Shown here: positions 6,960 through 15,460 of the stretch, piece after piece | How the letters are laid out: each line of letters opens with the position of its first letter | How positions within the stretch are numbered: position 1 is the first letter of the stretch | Source: Candidatus Yanofskybacteria bacterium CG10_big_fil_rev_8_21_14_0_10_36_16 | GTDB lineage: Bacteria; Patescibacteriota; Minisyncoccia; 2-02-FULL-40-12; IGHO2-01-FULL-4-A | Direction of reading: 5' to 3' | NCBI GenBank assembly: GCA_002794035.1 | Contig: PCXQ01000004.1 | Coordinates: 251,064 to 288,264 of the forward strand | Length of the DNA stretch: 37,201 bases | The notes under the pieces: generated by a model | Database searches by the model: none | What the model was told of the DNA's origin: nothing | What the model saw: only the letters and a program-made list of their open reading frames with translations | Made by a program: the position numbers and the translations under genes

Positions 6960-9449
6960 CTACCAACTACTTCCAAATTCTACATCAACAATTAAGGGTA
7001 CGTCAAATTTATGCACCGATTCCATAACATTTTTTATTTTTGGAGATAATTCATCAATTAAGCTGTCTTTTATTTCTATCACTAGCTCATCATGAACCTG
7101 CAATAGCATCAGAGCATCTTGTTTAAGATTGTTTTTATTTAAATAATTATAAACCTCTATCATGGCAAGTTTCATAATGTCAGCTGCCGTTCCCTGTACG
7201 GGCATATTTACTGCCATGCGTTCAGCATAAGCTCTGACCTGAGGCATGGTTGAATAAATATCCTGCATGGAACGGCGGCGGCCAAATAAAGTTTCTACAT
7301 AACCGTCTTGCTTAGCTTTTGCTTTTGTTTCTTCAATATATTTTGCAATACCGGAAAATTCCTCAAAATAACGGTCTATAAATTCCCGCGCCCTAGCTCT
7401 ATCAACACCCGAGGCTCTCATAAAACCAACCGGCCCCATACCATAAAGGATGCCGAAGTTAAGAACCTTGGCCTGTCGCCTCATTTCAGAATTTACTTTT
7501 TCCGACTCAACCCCAAATATTTCGGCAGCTGTAATTTTGTGTATGTCATCCCCTCTTTTAAATGCCTTTATTAGTTTTTCATCACCCGCAAGATGAGCAA
7601 CAATTCTTAGCTCCACTTGTGAGTAGTCAAAAGAAACCAATTTAAAACCTTTTTCAGCGACAAATGCCTTGCGAAACTTTCTCCCCAGCTCAGTTCTTAT
7701 GGGAATATTCTGTAAATTAGGATCCTGTGATGACAGACGGCCCGTTGCTGTTCCCATTTGGTTATAAGTGGTATGTAATCGGCCAGTTTCCTGGTTTATC
7801 AATGTCGGGAAAGGTTCAATATAAGTACTTTTTAGCTTTTGAAGCTCTCTGTACTGTAAAATAAAATCTATTGCAGGATGTTCGCCTCGTATCTTCTCCA
7901 ATTCCGGAGCAGCAGTTGATTTAGCTCCGCCTGTGGTTTTCCTAACTCGTCCTTTAATTTCAAGCTTATCGAACAAAACTTCCCCGAGTTGTTGAGGGGA
8001 ATTAATATTAAATTCTACCCCGACCAGCTTGTGTATCTTCTTTTCAAGTATCGAAAGTTCCTTAGTAGCTTTTGCAAGAAGCTCGGATAAAATTTTGGTA
8101 TCAATTTTTATACCATTTAATTCCATCTCTGCTAATACTCGGACAAGAGGCATCTCTATATCTTCAAAAACCTTGTTTAGTTTTTGAGAATCAATCTTGT
8201 TTTCAAGTACTCCTTTTAAGCGCCAAAGATTATTCCTGTAATCTTGAGTGGGCATTTCGTTAAACTCACCATAATAAATCTTTTCAAATTCATAATTCCT
8301 AAACTCAGGATTTAATAAATAAGCAGCTATTTTGGTATCAAAAGATTTTCCCTTAAAATCCTCACCGGAACGAATCATTTTTTTATAAAAAGTCTTAAGG
8401 CCATGACCTAAAATCTCCTTGGCTCCTCCCCTAACCTCTTTTAATGCCTCATCTTCAAGGCCCAAATGATAGTAAGCCAAACTTTCATTATAATCTTTCT
8501 TTGTTTTTGAGGATTTTGTATTTTCATCAAAATCTGAACCAATACTCAGTCCGATTTCAGGCAAACGCCTTACCAGACTAGAAAACCCTAAATCTCTAAA
8601 TATTTTTTCTACTTTTTCTCCATCAATATTTTTCTTCCAATCAGTATCTTTTATTGAAAATCCAACATCAAGATCAGTAACTATAGTTGAAAGTTGTTTT
8701 GAGAAAAATGCTTGGTCTTTATTTTCAATAAGTTTTTCTGCCAATTTAACGCTAACGGGCTTTTTTAGCTTCTTAACATCGGTTTTTTCAATGTATTCAT
8801 ATAATTTTTCTAAACTGCCATATTCTTTTATTAAAATCGTAGCAGTTTTCTCGCCTATACCTGGCACTCCGGGGATATTGTCTGATGGATCTCCTTTTAA
8901 ACCTTTATAATCATTCATTTGGTCAGGCCTTAAACCATAACGCTCCATTATTGCTTTTTCATCGTACAATATTGTATCGCTCATGCCTTTTCTTAATGTA
9001 AATACAACAATCTTGTCATCATCTACCAGCTGAAGCGTATCTAAATCCCCTGTTGTAATATAAACCTTTAAATCTTTTTCTTTTTTTAATGAAGTCGCAA
9101 CAGTACCAATGACATCGTCAGCTTCATAACCCTTTTTTTCATAAACAGGAATACCAAAAGCTTCAAGAACCTCTCTCACCATGTCCATCTGACTGTAAAG
9201 CTCATCAGGCGCTTTTACTCTGTGGGCTTTGTAATCTTCAAATTCTTCATGCCTAAAAGTAGGACCTGCCAAATCAAATGTAGCCGCAATATAATCTGGC
9301 TTAAGCTCCTTTATCATCTTCATTAATATTGAAGAAAAACCAAAAACAGCGTTGGTAACAACGCCCTGTGGAGAGGTCAAAGGAGGCAAAGCATGAAAAG
9401 CTCTGTGCACCAATGCATTACCATCAATTAATACAAGCTTTTTAGCCAA
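6960..9449 (-). CDS. polA: DNA polymerase I
   Basis: This gene encodes 829 residues. The protein fills gaps and removes RNA primers. The N-terminal 5'-3' exonuclease (1-290) has its acidic clusters (LIDGN, ATFDLAGPTFRH, GYEADDVIGT, TTGDLDTLQL, GDPSDNIPG). The middle proofreading domain (about 300-410) lacks the DxE motif and is probably inactive. The polymerase has TATGRLSSQDPNLQNIP (567-583), catalytic FDYSQVELR (607-615), RRQAKVLNFGILYG (657-670) and QVHDELV (784-790). The start is a TTG, as no ATG or GTG fits the conserved MAKKLVLIDGNALVHRAFHA opening. No Shine-Dalgarno is seen. The gene follows tsaE on the same strand. Confidence 0.95.
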   Translation of the reverse strand: MAKKLVLIDGNALVHRAFHALPPLTSPQGVVTNAVFGFSSILMKMIKELKPDYIAATFDLAGPTFRHEEFEDYKAHRVKAPDELYSQMDMVREVLEAFGIPVYEKKGYEADDVIGTVATSLKKEKDLKVYITTGDLDTLQLVDDDKIVVFTLRKGMSDTILYDEKAIMERYGLRPDQMNDYKGLKGDPSDNIPGVPGIGEKTATILIKEYGSLEKLYEYIEKTDVKKLKKPVSVKLAEKLIENKDQAFFSKQLSTIVTDLDVGFSIKDTDWKKNIDGEKVEKIFRDLGFSSLVRRLPEIGLSIGSDFDENTKSSKTKKDYNESLAYYHLGLEDEALKEVRGGAKEILGHGLKTFYKKMIRSGEDFKGKSFDTKIAAYLLNPEFRNYEFEKIYYGEFNEMPTQDYRNNLWRLKGVLENKIDSQKLNKVFEDIEMPLVRVLAEMELNGIKIDTKILSELLAKATKELSILEKKIHKLVGVEFNINSPQQLGEVLFDKLEIKGRVRKTTGGAKSTAAPELEKIRGEHPAIDFILQYRELQKLKSTYIEPFPTLINQETGRLHTTYNQMGTATGRLSSQDPNLQNIPIRTELGRKFRKAFVAEKGFKLVSFDYSQVELRIVAHLAGDEKLIKAFKRGDDIHKITAAEIFGVESEKVNSEMRRQAKVLNFGILYGMGPVGFMRASGVDRARAREFIDRYFEEFSGIAKYIEETKAKAKQDGYVETLFGRRRSMQDIYSTMPQVRAYAERMAVNMPVQGTAADIMKLAMIEVYNYLNKNNLKQDALMLLQVHDELVIEIKDSLIDELSPKIKNVMESVHKFDVPLIVDVEFGSSW

Positions 9450-9501
9450 AAACTTGCAGAATCAAGAATCTAGAATTAAGAATTAAGGCTTAAAACTTAA
9501 T

Positions 9502-9966
9502 TCATGAATCATAATTCATAACTCTAATTAATCTTTCCGTTTCTGCGATATGATCAATGTGGATTTTAATATAATTTTTAGGCAAAACCTTTTTAACTCG
9601 ATCCGACCATTCAATAAGTATTATATTTTTAGAATCGGATAGCATTTCTTTTATATTAAGTTTCTCTAAGTCTTTATGGTCCTTTAATCTATAAGCATCT
9701 ATATGAACCAGATTTTCATAATTTTTAATTTTTAATTTATAATTTTTAATTAATAAAAATGTTGGGCTTGTAATGTGGTGTTTTATGCCAAGCTCTTTGG
9801 CAAAACCCTGAACAAAAGTAGTTTTGCCAGCCCCAAGCTCACCCTCAAGAGCAACAACAACTGCACTTTGAAGATGCTTAGGATAAACCCCGTCTTTGAT
9901 TATTTTTTTTACTAAATTAACTGCGACTTTTTGAGTTTCCGCAGCACTTTTTGTAGTTATTTCCAT
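9502..9966 (-). CDS. tsaE: tRNA threonylcarbamoyladenosine biosynthesis ATPase TsaE
   Basis: This is the ATPase partner of TsaB and TsaD, which put the t6A modification on ANN-decoding tRNAs. The Walker A loop is GELGAGKTT (42-50), followed by the family's TSPTF and VHIDAYRL segments and IEWSDRV. I chose the ATG at 9966 (MEITTKSAAETQ), the usual family start; a longer frame opening with TTG at 10011 is possible. Residues 74-85 (KNYKLKIKNYEN) are longer than expected between SPTFLLI and VHID. They are encoded by an AT-rich sequence of the kind found between genes elsewhere in the window. The frame ends 52 bp before polA. Confidence 0.9.
   Translation of the reverse strand: MEITTKSAAETQKVAVNLVKKIIKDGVYPKHLQSAVVVALEGELGAGKTTFVQGFAKELGIKHHITSPTFLLIKNYKLKIKNYENLVHIDAYRLKDHKDLEKLNIKEMLSDSKNIILIEWSDRVKKVLPKNYIKIHIDHIAETERLIRVMNYDS
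9712..9747. repeat. AT-rich repeat inside tsaE
   Basis: This segment encodes KNYKLKIKNYEN. Its minus-strand DNA is built from repeated AAAAATTATAAATTAAAAAT-type units, like the intergenic AT-rich repeats, and it sits where other TsaE proteins have a short loop. Confidence 0.45.
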
Positions 9967-10023
9967 GGTTGTAGTACTTATAAGATTAACTTTTTCTAGG
10001 TCCATATTCAAGTTAGACCTTTT

Positions 10024-10080
10024 AATCTATACTCGAGTTCTTAACCTGCCTGCGGTAGGCAGGGAACTTGAGAATAGATT
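10024..10080. repeat. Large imperfect inverted repeat upstream of tsaE
   Basis: The outer arms (AATCTAT-A-CTCGAGTTC and GAACTTGAG-A-ATAGATT) enclose a second perfect hairpin, CCTGCCT-GCGGT-AGGCAGG. The element is about 57 bp, with no T-run. It lies between the terminator of the glycine-zipper gene and tsaE. Confidence 0.7.
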
Positions 10081-10104
10081 GTCTAAATATCTAAAATAAA
10101 AAAT

Positions 10105-10137
10105 CCCCCCCGCCCACCAAAGGCGAACGGGGGGGGG
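10105..10137 (-). terminator. Terminator after the glycine-zipper gene
   Basis: Seven C and seven G form the base of a hairpin, followed on the minus strand by ATTTTTTATTTT. It starts a few bases past the stop codon of the gene at 10141-10668. Confidence 0.8.
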
Positions 10138-10140
10138 TGA

Positions 10141-10668
10141 TCATCGGCGGTCAATCATTCGACGCCAGCCGACGAATCCCCTGATACAACGACTGTAGCC
10201 GTACCCGCTGTAGTAACCGCCACGAGAGTAGGTATCCACCTCGTAGCGTTCCTGCTCAAGCCGTTCCCAACGATTGTATTCGTTGAGAGATTCGCGGTGG
10301 CTTCGGCCGTCTCGGCCGTAAGCGTTAACTAGAGCGCTTGTGCCACCGCCGATGCCAGCGCCATAGAGCGCCCCTTCAGGACCGCCTACAGCACCGCCTA
10401 TTGCGGCACCGAGTGCAGCCGACGCGATGGCCCTGACCACCTTCTTTTGCTTGGATGGTGGCCGCTTCTCCCTGATTTGGTGTTCGACGCAGTTGCCACC
10501 TCCGTCGCAATTTGTGATCACGACATCGCGGTACTTGCCGTCCTTCTTGTCGGCATGGGAAGTAATTTGGTCCACCTCCTTCCGACTTTCCAGAACCTGA
10601 CCGAACTGGCCGAATGCCGGAACAGCAAACAAGATGAACATCACCAGAAATGTGCCAATCTTGATCAT
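10141..10668 (-). CDS. Exported glycine-zipper protein, GC-rich
   Basis: This gene encodes 175 residues. A signal peptide (about 1-20, FLVMFILFAVPAFG) is followed by a soluble part with two cysteines (NCDGGGNC) and a glycine zipper near 85-110 (ALGAAIGGAVGGPEGALYGA), which is membrane-inserting or oligomerising in related proteins. The tail is rich in Arg, Gly and Tyr (SRGGYYSGYGYS). Glycine-zipper proteins are found at cell envelopes; the exact role is unknown. It has a TTGACT/TATTAT promoter, an AAGGAGGG ribosome site and its own terminator. Its base composition is far more GC-rich than its neighbours, which suggests later acquisition. Confidence 0.7.
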   Translation of the reverse strand: MIKIGTFLVMFILFAVPAFGQFGQVLESRKEVDQITSHADKKDGKYRDVVITNCDGGGNCVEHQIREKRPPSKQKKVVRAIASAALGAAIGGAVGGPEGALYGAGIGGGTSALVNAYGRDGRSHRESLNEYNRWERLEQERYEVDTYSRGGYYSGYGYSRCIRGFVGWRRMIDRR

Positions 10669-10724
10669 CTTCTGACCCTCCTTTTTGAGTACTTATAACG
10701 AAACTTTCATTTCGCTATACTATA

Positions 10725-10753
10725 ATAATACACTATTTTAATAAAAAAGTCAA
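10725..10753 (-). promoter_or_regulatory. Sigma-70 promoter of the glycine-zipper gene
   Basis: The minus strand reads TTGACT (10748-10753), a 17-bp spacer and TATTAT (10725-10730). A small hairpin (CGAAA-TGAAAG-TTTCG) lies in the leader before the AAGGAGGG site. Confidence 0.7.
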
Positions 10754-10878
10754 TCCACGCCCTTGAAAATGAGTGCTATTTGAGTATTTCTAGTTTTTTA
10801 ATATTAATTTTCAAGAGCGGGATAAATCCCCACTACCCAATTTGGGATATGGGGACAATATCTATATAATAACAAATT

Positions 10879-11721
10879 TTATCCTCTAATTTTCTTTAAT
10901 ATCTTGATGTCACTTTCTCTACCATCATCTTTTGTTTCTAATATCCAGTCAATCTTTTTAAATTCCTTGGTTTTTAATAGCGAAGACATTCCCTCATCCC
11001 CTATTTTACCTTTGCCAATATGTTCATGACGGTCTTTATTTTCTCCAAGCCCAAATTTTGAATCGTTAACATGGGAAAGTTTTAAATATTTTAAACCAAT
11101 CTTTTTATCAAATTCCTCAAGCATATCCTTGGCTTTTTTTGAAGTTGTAAAATTATATCCTGATGCAAAAGCATGGCAAGTATCAAAACATATCCCACCA
11201 AACTTTTCCTTCAAAAAACTCGGACTAACAAGTCCGCTAATTATATCACCCATCTCTTCAAATGTATCGCCAATAACATCCCCGGCACCGGCAGATATTT
11301 CAAGTAAAAGCTCAGTTGATCCTTTGTAACCATCTAGTATTTTGCCAACAGCTTTAGTCACCTTGTTAATCCCCTCTTTTGCTGATTGACCAGAATGAGA
11401 ACCAAGGTGCGTCATAATATATTTTGCACCAAGCAAGCTCCCCCTCTCAAGTTCTTCTCTAACAACTTTGATTGATGAGTGTCTGATGGCAGGATTTATG
11501 GAAGCAAAGTTTATGTAATATGGCGTATGAATATAAAAGTTATCAAGCCCATATTTCTTCATTTCAGACTTGAATTCCTCAATTACCTCTGGGGTTAACT
11601 TAGGGGCCGGGCCTCCTTGAGGAGAGCGTGTAAAACATTGGAATGTTTCGCAACCCAAATCTGCTGCCCTTTTGGGAGCATTAAAAATACCACCAGTAAT
11701 AGATACATGACATCCGATCAT
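10879..11721 (-). CDS. nfo: Endonuclease IV (AP endonuclease)
   Basis: This gene encodes 280 residues, the family's usual size. The enzyme cuts DNA at abasic sites and removes 3' blocking groups during base excision repair, and so works downstream of Fpg and upstream of PolA, both encoded nearby. The TIM-barrel landmarks are present: GCHVSITGG at the start, FYIHTPYYINFAS, LGSHSG, ICFDTCHAFASGYN, HVNDSKFGLGENKDRHEHIGKG, and WILETK. The metal-binding His, Asp and Glu residues are in these motifs. A longer frame reaches 11850, but that would overlap the VWFA gene, and MIGCHVSITGG is the standard start. No Shine-Dalgarno is present. Confidence 0.93.
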   Translation of the reverse strand: MIGCHVSITGGIFNAPKRAADLGCETFQCFTRSPQGGPAPKLTPEVIEEFKSEMKKYGLDNFYIHTPYYINFASINPAIRHSSIKVVREELERGSLLGAKYIMTHLGSHSGQSAKEGINKVTKAVGKILDGYKGSTELLLEISAGAGDVIGDTFEEMGDIISGLVSPSFLKEKFGGICFDTCHAFASGYNFTTSKKAKDMLEEFDKKIGLKYLKLSHVNDSKFGLGENKDRHEHIGKGKIGDEGMSSLLKTKEFKKIDWILETKDDGRESDIKILKKIRG

Positions 11722-11774
11722 ATGAAAATATATTATCAAAATAAAAGCCCTTTCACAAAGAAAGAGCTTTTTAA

Positions 11775-12893
11775 TTATTCCACTATAACTCTGGGATTCA
11801 CAAAATATCCAGACTTGTGAAACACTGTCACGTCTTTTCTTTTGCGCCATTCGCCATTAAAATCTGCGCTGCCAATTTCTACTCTCAACTCAATAAAATC
11901 ATTATTGCTTGGCAAATCATTATAATCCGGATCAAGAGGATATCCAATATAATATCTATCTCTAAAATTTCGGGCAATTCTATGGGCGATATCCGCGATT
12001 TTATTAGGCCCGGGCAATTCATTGAACTGCCCCCCAGTTTGATCAGATAACGACTTTAGGTTTGATATAAATTGCCTTCTGGTAATAACATCGTAATAAT
12101 CAGGAATTACAGCAATAGTATAAATAGGAAGATTAATCGCTTGGGCATAGCTAATCGGTGCTAAACCGTTTGTGGACAACGTATTTTGACCATCTGATAT
12201 TACTATGAGCAAGCTAGCACAATCCTCACTATTTATATCAGAGTTTTGGCCAAATTGTTGAATAGCAGCACCTAAAACAGCGGCAAAAAGAGGACTGCTG
12301 CCTCCAGATTTTTGTTTAGATATAGTATTTACAACCTTTGAAATATTGCTCGTCCAATCAGTTCTAAGTGTAAAAAAATTTGGCTCCCCATCTCCCTCAT
12401 AACCTATTTCACCTAAAAAAATCTTGTTATTGTTGCCGTTATCATTTTTTAACAACTCCCAAATTGTCGCTATTGTTTGAGACGCAATAAGTCCACCTCT
12501 TTTAAGAACACTTCTTGAGGGATCCTTGAAACCCCTCAAGGCGTCCGAATAAGAATTAGGGACACCCGAGGAACCACTTGAATCAATTAAAAGACCCAGT
12601 CTAAGAGGAAGATCTTGGGATTTATTAAAGTAATCTGGGATTCTTTCTATTTCTTGCTTCCTGCCGTTCCTTGTTACAATCTCAACCACCCTTACCTGAT
12701 CAGTGGTTAAATCAAGGATGGCACCCTTATTATCAAAAGCAGAAAAAGAAATATTTACCTGCTCAACACCTACCCTAAAAACAAAACTGTCATCATCACT
12801 CTGATAAAGAGCACCGCCTTGTTTATCAAGTTCTAAATTTTGAGCATTCAATGAATAACAAACAAAAATCAAAAACAATGGAAACGTTTTCAT
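11775..12893 (-). CDS. Exported VWFA-related domain protein
   Basis: This gene encodes 372 residues. A signal peptide (MKTFPLFLIFVCYSLNAQ) is followed by a beta-rich region (FVFRVGVEQVNISFSAFDNKG) and a von Willebrand A domain with the metal motif DxSxS at 104-108 (DSSGS), ISDGQNTLS and YTIAVIPD. The C-terminus (YYIGYPLDPD and VTVFHKSGYFV) follows the pattern of the acidobacterial-type VWFA-related family. The protein probably binds a protein or surface ligand outside the cell. An AAAGGAGG site precedes the ATG. The neighbouring lipoprotein and the 155-residue protein are also exported, so the three may work together. Confidence 0.8.
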   Translation of the reverse strand: MKTFPLFLIFVCYSLNAQNLELDKQGGALYQSDDDSFVFRVGVEQVNISFSAFDNKGAILDLTTDQVRVVEIVTRNGRKQEIERIPDYFNKSQDLPLRLGLLIDSSGSSGVPNSYSDALRGFKDPSRSVLKRGGLIASQTIATIWELLKNDNGNNNKIFLGEIGYEGDGEPNFFTLRTDWTSNISKVVNTISKQKSGGSSPLFAAVLGAAIQQFGQNSDINSEDCASLLIVISDGQNTLSTNGLAPISYAQAINLPIYTIAVIPDYYDVITRRQFISNLKSLSDQTGGQFNELPGPNKIADIAHRIARNFRDRYYIGYPLDPDYNDLPSNNDFIELRVEIGSADFNGEWRKRKDVTVFHKSGYFVNPRVIVE

Positions 12894-12967
12894 TTTAATG
12901 CCTCCTTTTTAAATAACTAAAAGTATTATTGCATGTATTTAACAAAATTCGCAAATTAATCCCCGCT

Positions 12968-13019
12968 CTCACCGGCAATAATCGTTAAAGACGCAAAAGA
13001 CGGCCCAGTTGTCGGTGAG
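12968..13019. repeat. Inverted repeat between the VWFA gene and the preceding terminator
   Basis: CTCACCGGCAA (12968-12978) pairs with TTGTCGGTGAG (13009-13019), giving an 11-bp stem with one G-T pair and a loop of about 30 bases. No T-run follows. Its role is unknown. Confidence 0.5.
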
Positions 13020-13034
13020 TGCGTAAATTAAAAA

Positions 13035-13057
13035 CCCCCGAATTATAACGGGGGGGG
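13035..13057 (-). terminator. Terminator after the lipoprotein/exported-protein pair
   Basis: The minus strand reads CCCCCCCG, a short AT loop, then CGGGGG followed by TTTTTAATTT. It starts a few bases after the stop codon of the gene at 13065-13532. Confidence 0.8.
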
Positions 13058-13064
13058 TAAACAT

Positions 13065-13532
13065 TTAATTCTTTTCTGTATTTTTAAAAACATCTTCATA
13101 ATTTACATCTTTTGTGGTTTTTCTTTTAGAAATATGAACATGGGTACCAGACTGAACCAATTCTGTTAAGTATTTTTTTAGAAAAAACTTATCTCGCCAC
13201 TTAGGATTTTCTTCTGTTTCATCGTATAGCTTGTGATAATGTGGGTCTTTTGAATGAACGGCCCCCTTGCCAAAAAAAGGAAAGTCATATCCAAGAATAT
13301 ATTGATCAGTTAATTTTGAAGCGAATACAGTTATCTCATCTAAACAAACCCTCTCGCTAATTTTCTTGTCTATATCCAACCTGACATATATACAAGAAAA
13401 ATCGTGATCTATGCTATCTACAACACCAGCTAAAAAAGGAAATCCTTCCGAACTTTGAACTCCTTGACCATTAATATTGGGCAAGCAAAAAATTAAAAAA
13501 AACAATAGCAGAGAAACAAATTTATTCTTCAT
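13065..13532 (-). CDS. Exported hypothetical protein
   Basis: This gene encodes 155 residues. A signal peptide (MKNKFVSLLLFFLIFCLPNING) is followed by a soluble domain whose start (FLAGVVDSIDHDFSCIYVRLD) looks like a small beta-barrel. Two cysteines (SCIYV and RVCLDE) may pair. The middle holds HSKDPHYHKLYDE and the C-terminus is basic. I do not recognise the family. An AAAGGAGG site fixes the ATG at 13532; an in-frame ATG 7 codons upstream has no such site. The gene starts 17 bp after the 609-residue lipoprotein and very likely shares its transcript. Confidence 0.7.
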   Translation of the reverse strand: MKNKFVSLLLFFLIFCLPNINGQGVQSSEGFPFLAGVVDSIDHDFSCIYVRLDIDKKISERVCLDEITVFASKLTDQYILGYDFPFFGKGAVHSKDPHYHKLYDETEENPKWRDKFFLKKYLTELVQSGTHVHISKRKTTKDVNYEDVFKNTEKN

Positions 13533-13549
13533 TCTGGCCTCCTTTTGCA

Positions 13550-15379
13550 TCATTTTTTCCTTTCGCTTGCAGGTAAAACAGTAAACTCAATAATGGGGTT
13601 GTTTACACTACTTTTTCTTCTTACGTTGTCTCTTACCCTAAGTTCAAGACGATACTCGCCTTTTGATAAATGTCTTATGCCGCCCTTTTGAGGATCGGGC
13701 TTAAAAGGCACCTTGATCATAAAACTGGTAAGCCTAGAAAAATCTTTAGCATAGTTGTTAACGTCTTTTATTTTAACAAAGTCATCCATGGCTAAAATAG
13801 GTTCGGCATATTTAGTTTGAGACCAATAAAGCTTATAATATACGTCCAGGTCGGGAGTCTCTTTCTTAATAAAACCCTTTACAGTTTCGAACTTAAAACC
13901 AACATCTTTTAATAAAACAGCAATGATTAAAACAGGGTCATCATCATAAAAAATCAGCTCATTATTTTGATCATTATAATCTCTTTCGAATCTAAGCAAA
14001 TTCTTTTTTACGCCCTCAAGCTCTACTTTCAAGGCTACAATAGATTTTTCATACGAATCAATTGTCTGAGACAATGTGCTTGAATCAGGATCATCCAACA
14101 TTATAAGCAATCTTTTTTTATGATCTTTGTCAGGTAAAAAGGTTACTTCCCAACTCTGAATCTTTAAGAATCTTTTAATAATTTCTTCTTTTTTATTTTC
14201 ATTATAATTTTCTATCAATCCCCCGATTCGGGTTCCATTTACTTCTTTTCCAAATATTATGTCAATAATTTCATTTAAAGCAGTATTTTTAATTTGTAAA
14301 ACATTCTCTAAGGTAGTATTAAAAACTAAGCTCTTAATCTCAAGGTCTTCTAGTGCTGCCGCAGCTTTTTGGCCCTCAAGTGCAGCAAGACCAAACTGAT
14401 CGGCAAATCTAAACCGTCCAGTAATCAACTGTTCTAAATACTGTTCAGGCGTACCAATAGGAGTGGTACCAACCCTATAGGCAGATATAAGCTTGTAATT
14501 TTCATACCCTGAACCTTGAGTTTTACACAACGTGTCAAGAGCTAAGTTTCTTGTATTATCATCAAGTGTCTGACTCATTATGAACCTATCTATACCTAAA
14601 ACATTTTCAATAAAAACAACGTCGTAACAGTCGCCGCCATCTAAGCAAACTCGCCAAATTTTAACTTGAGGTGGAAAATCAAGAGAATAATTACCCATAC
14701 CATCCCGACACTCAATAGGAGGTAAGTATCCTAAAATCCTGGTTTTAAAAAATAAAGGGCCTGTCTGAATAAGACTAGGACTTGAAGGATATCCCAAATT
14801 TTCCCTAACAAAATCTCGGTCATCATTAAATTTTTCACCACCATCTTTATCCGAATTATCTTTTATCTCAAATTTAGAGGCTTTTTTAATAAGACTTTCA
14901 ACCTCTGTTTTTAATTTGGTATCAATTTGGTCTAAAATAGCTTTGGGCTGATCAAGATCTTGGATAGTAAGAGCTGAAACAATCGAAGAAACTGCGAGAT
15001 TAAGTAAATTTCCCAACTCTTGCAATGCCTTATTGGACTGCACCATATCAAATCCATCATCAGATTTTTGATTAATTTGATCTTTAAATCCAGAAATTCT
15101 ATCCGATATGGCTCCGGCTTTCATCATTAATTTTTCAGCATATTTAATCCTTTTTTTAGACTCTTCGATAATGACATCATCATTTAGACTTGAATTGCCG
15201 GGTGTTTTATTTTTTTGTATAGCACCCACGGCATTATCATTATTTTCTTGTTTGGTTGGTTTAGGTTCTTCTTTTTCTGTTTTAGTTGGTGCGGGAGGAG
15301 TATATACTCTTGGTTTATTATGACAACCCGCACCCAATAAAATTAAAAACAACACAACAGACAGTGCGGGCTTCATCAT
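13550..15379 (-). CDS. Large exported lipoprotein of unknown function
   Basis: This gene encodes 609 residues. A lipoprotein signal ends at LLGAGC (Cys19), followed by a Pro/Lys/Glu-rich linker (about 23-60). Then come a helical part with likely coiled coils (about 70-175), a folded middle with four or more cysteines (ECRDGMGNYS, RVCLDGGDCYDVVF), a second coiled coil near 445-475 (SIVALKVELEGVKKNLLRFE), and a C-terminal beta-sandwich-like end (GEYRLELRVRDNVRRKSSV). No catalytic motif is seen. An AAGGAG site precedes the ATG pair. It heads a unit with the 155-residue exported protein. Confidence 0.7.
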   Translation of the reverse strand: MMKPALSVVLFLILLGAGCHNKPRVYTPPAPTKTEKEEPKPTKQENNDNAVGAIQKNKTPGNSSLNDDVIIEESKKRIKYAEKLMMKAGAISDRISGFKDQINQKSDDGFDMVQSNKALQELGNLLNLAVSSIVSALTIQDLDQPKAILDQIDTKLKTEVESLIKKASKFEIKDNSDKDGGEKFNDDRDFVRENLGYPSSPSLIQTGPLFFKTRILGYLPPIECRDGMGNYSLDFPPQVKIWRVCLDGGDCYDVVFIENVLGIDRFIMSQTLDDNTRNLALDTLCKTQGSGYENYKLISAYRVGTTPIGTPEQYLEQLITGRFRFADQFGLAALEGQKAAAALEDLEIKSLVFNTTLENVLQIKNTALNEIIDIIFGKEVNGTRIGGLIENYNENKKEEIIKRFLKIQSWEVTFLPDKDHKKRLLIMLDDPDSSTLSQTIDSYEKSIVALKVELEGVKKNLLRFERDYNDQNNELIFYDDDPVLIIAVLLKDVGFKFETVKGFIKKETPDLDVYYKLYWSQTKYAEPILAMDDFVKIKDVNNYAKDFSRLTSFMIKVPFKPDPQKGGIRHLSKGEYRLELRVRDNVRRKSSVNNPIIEFTVLPASERKK

Positions 15380-15460
15380 GTCTTTTCTCCTTATTTATTT
15401 ATAAAAGGTCTCTTAAATTTAAATTAATCGTAGCAATTGGGCATTAACAATGCAAATATA

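Noticed and set aside
11722-11850. Extended N-terminus of endonuclease IV
   Set aside because: The extra 43 residues overlap the VWFA gene and are not part of the family, which begins at the MIGCHVSITGG-type start.
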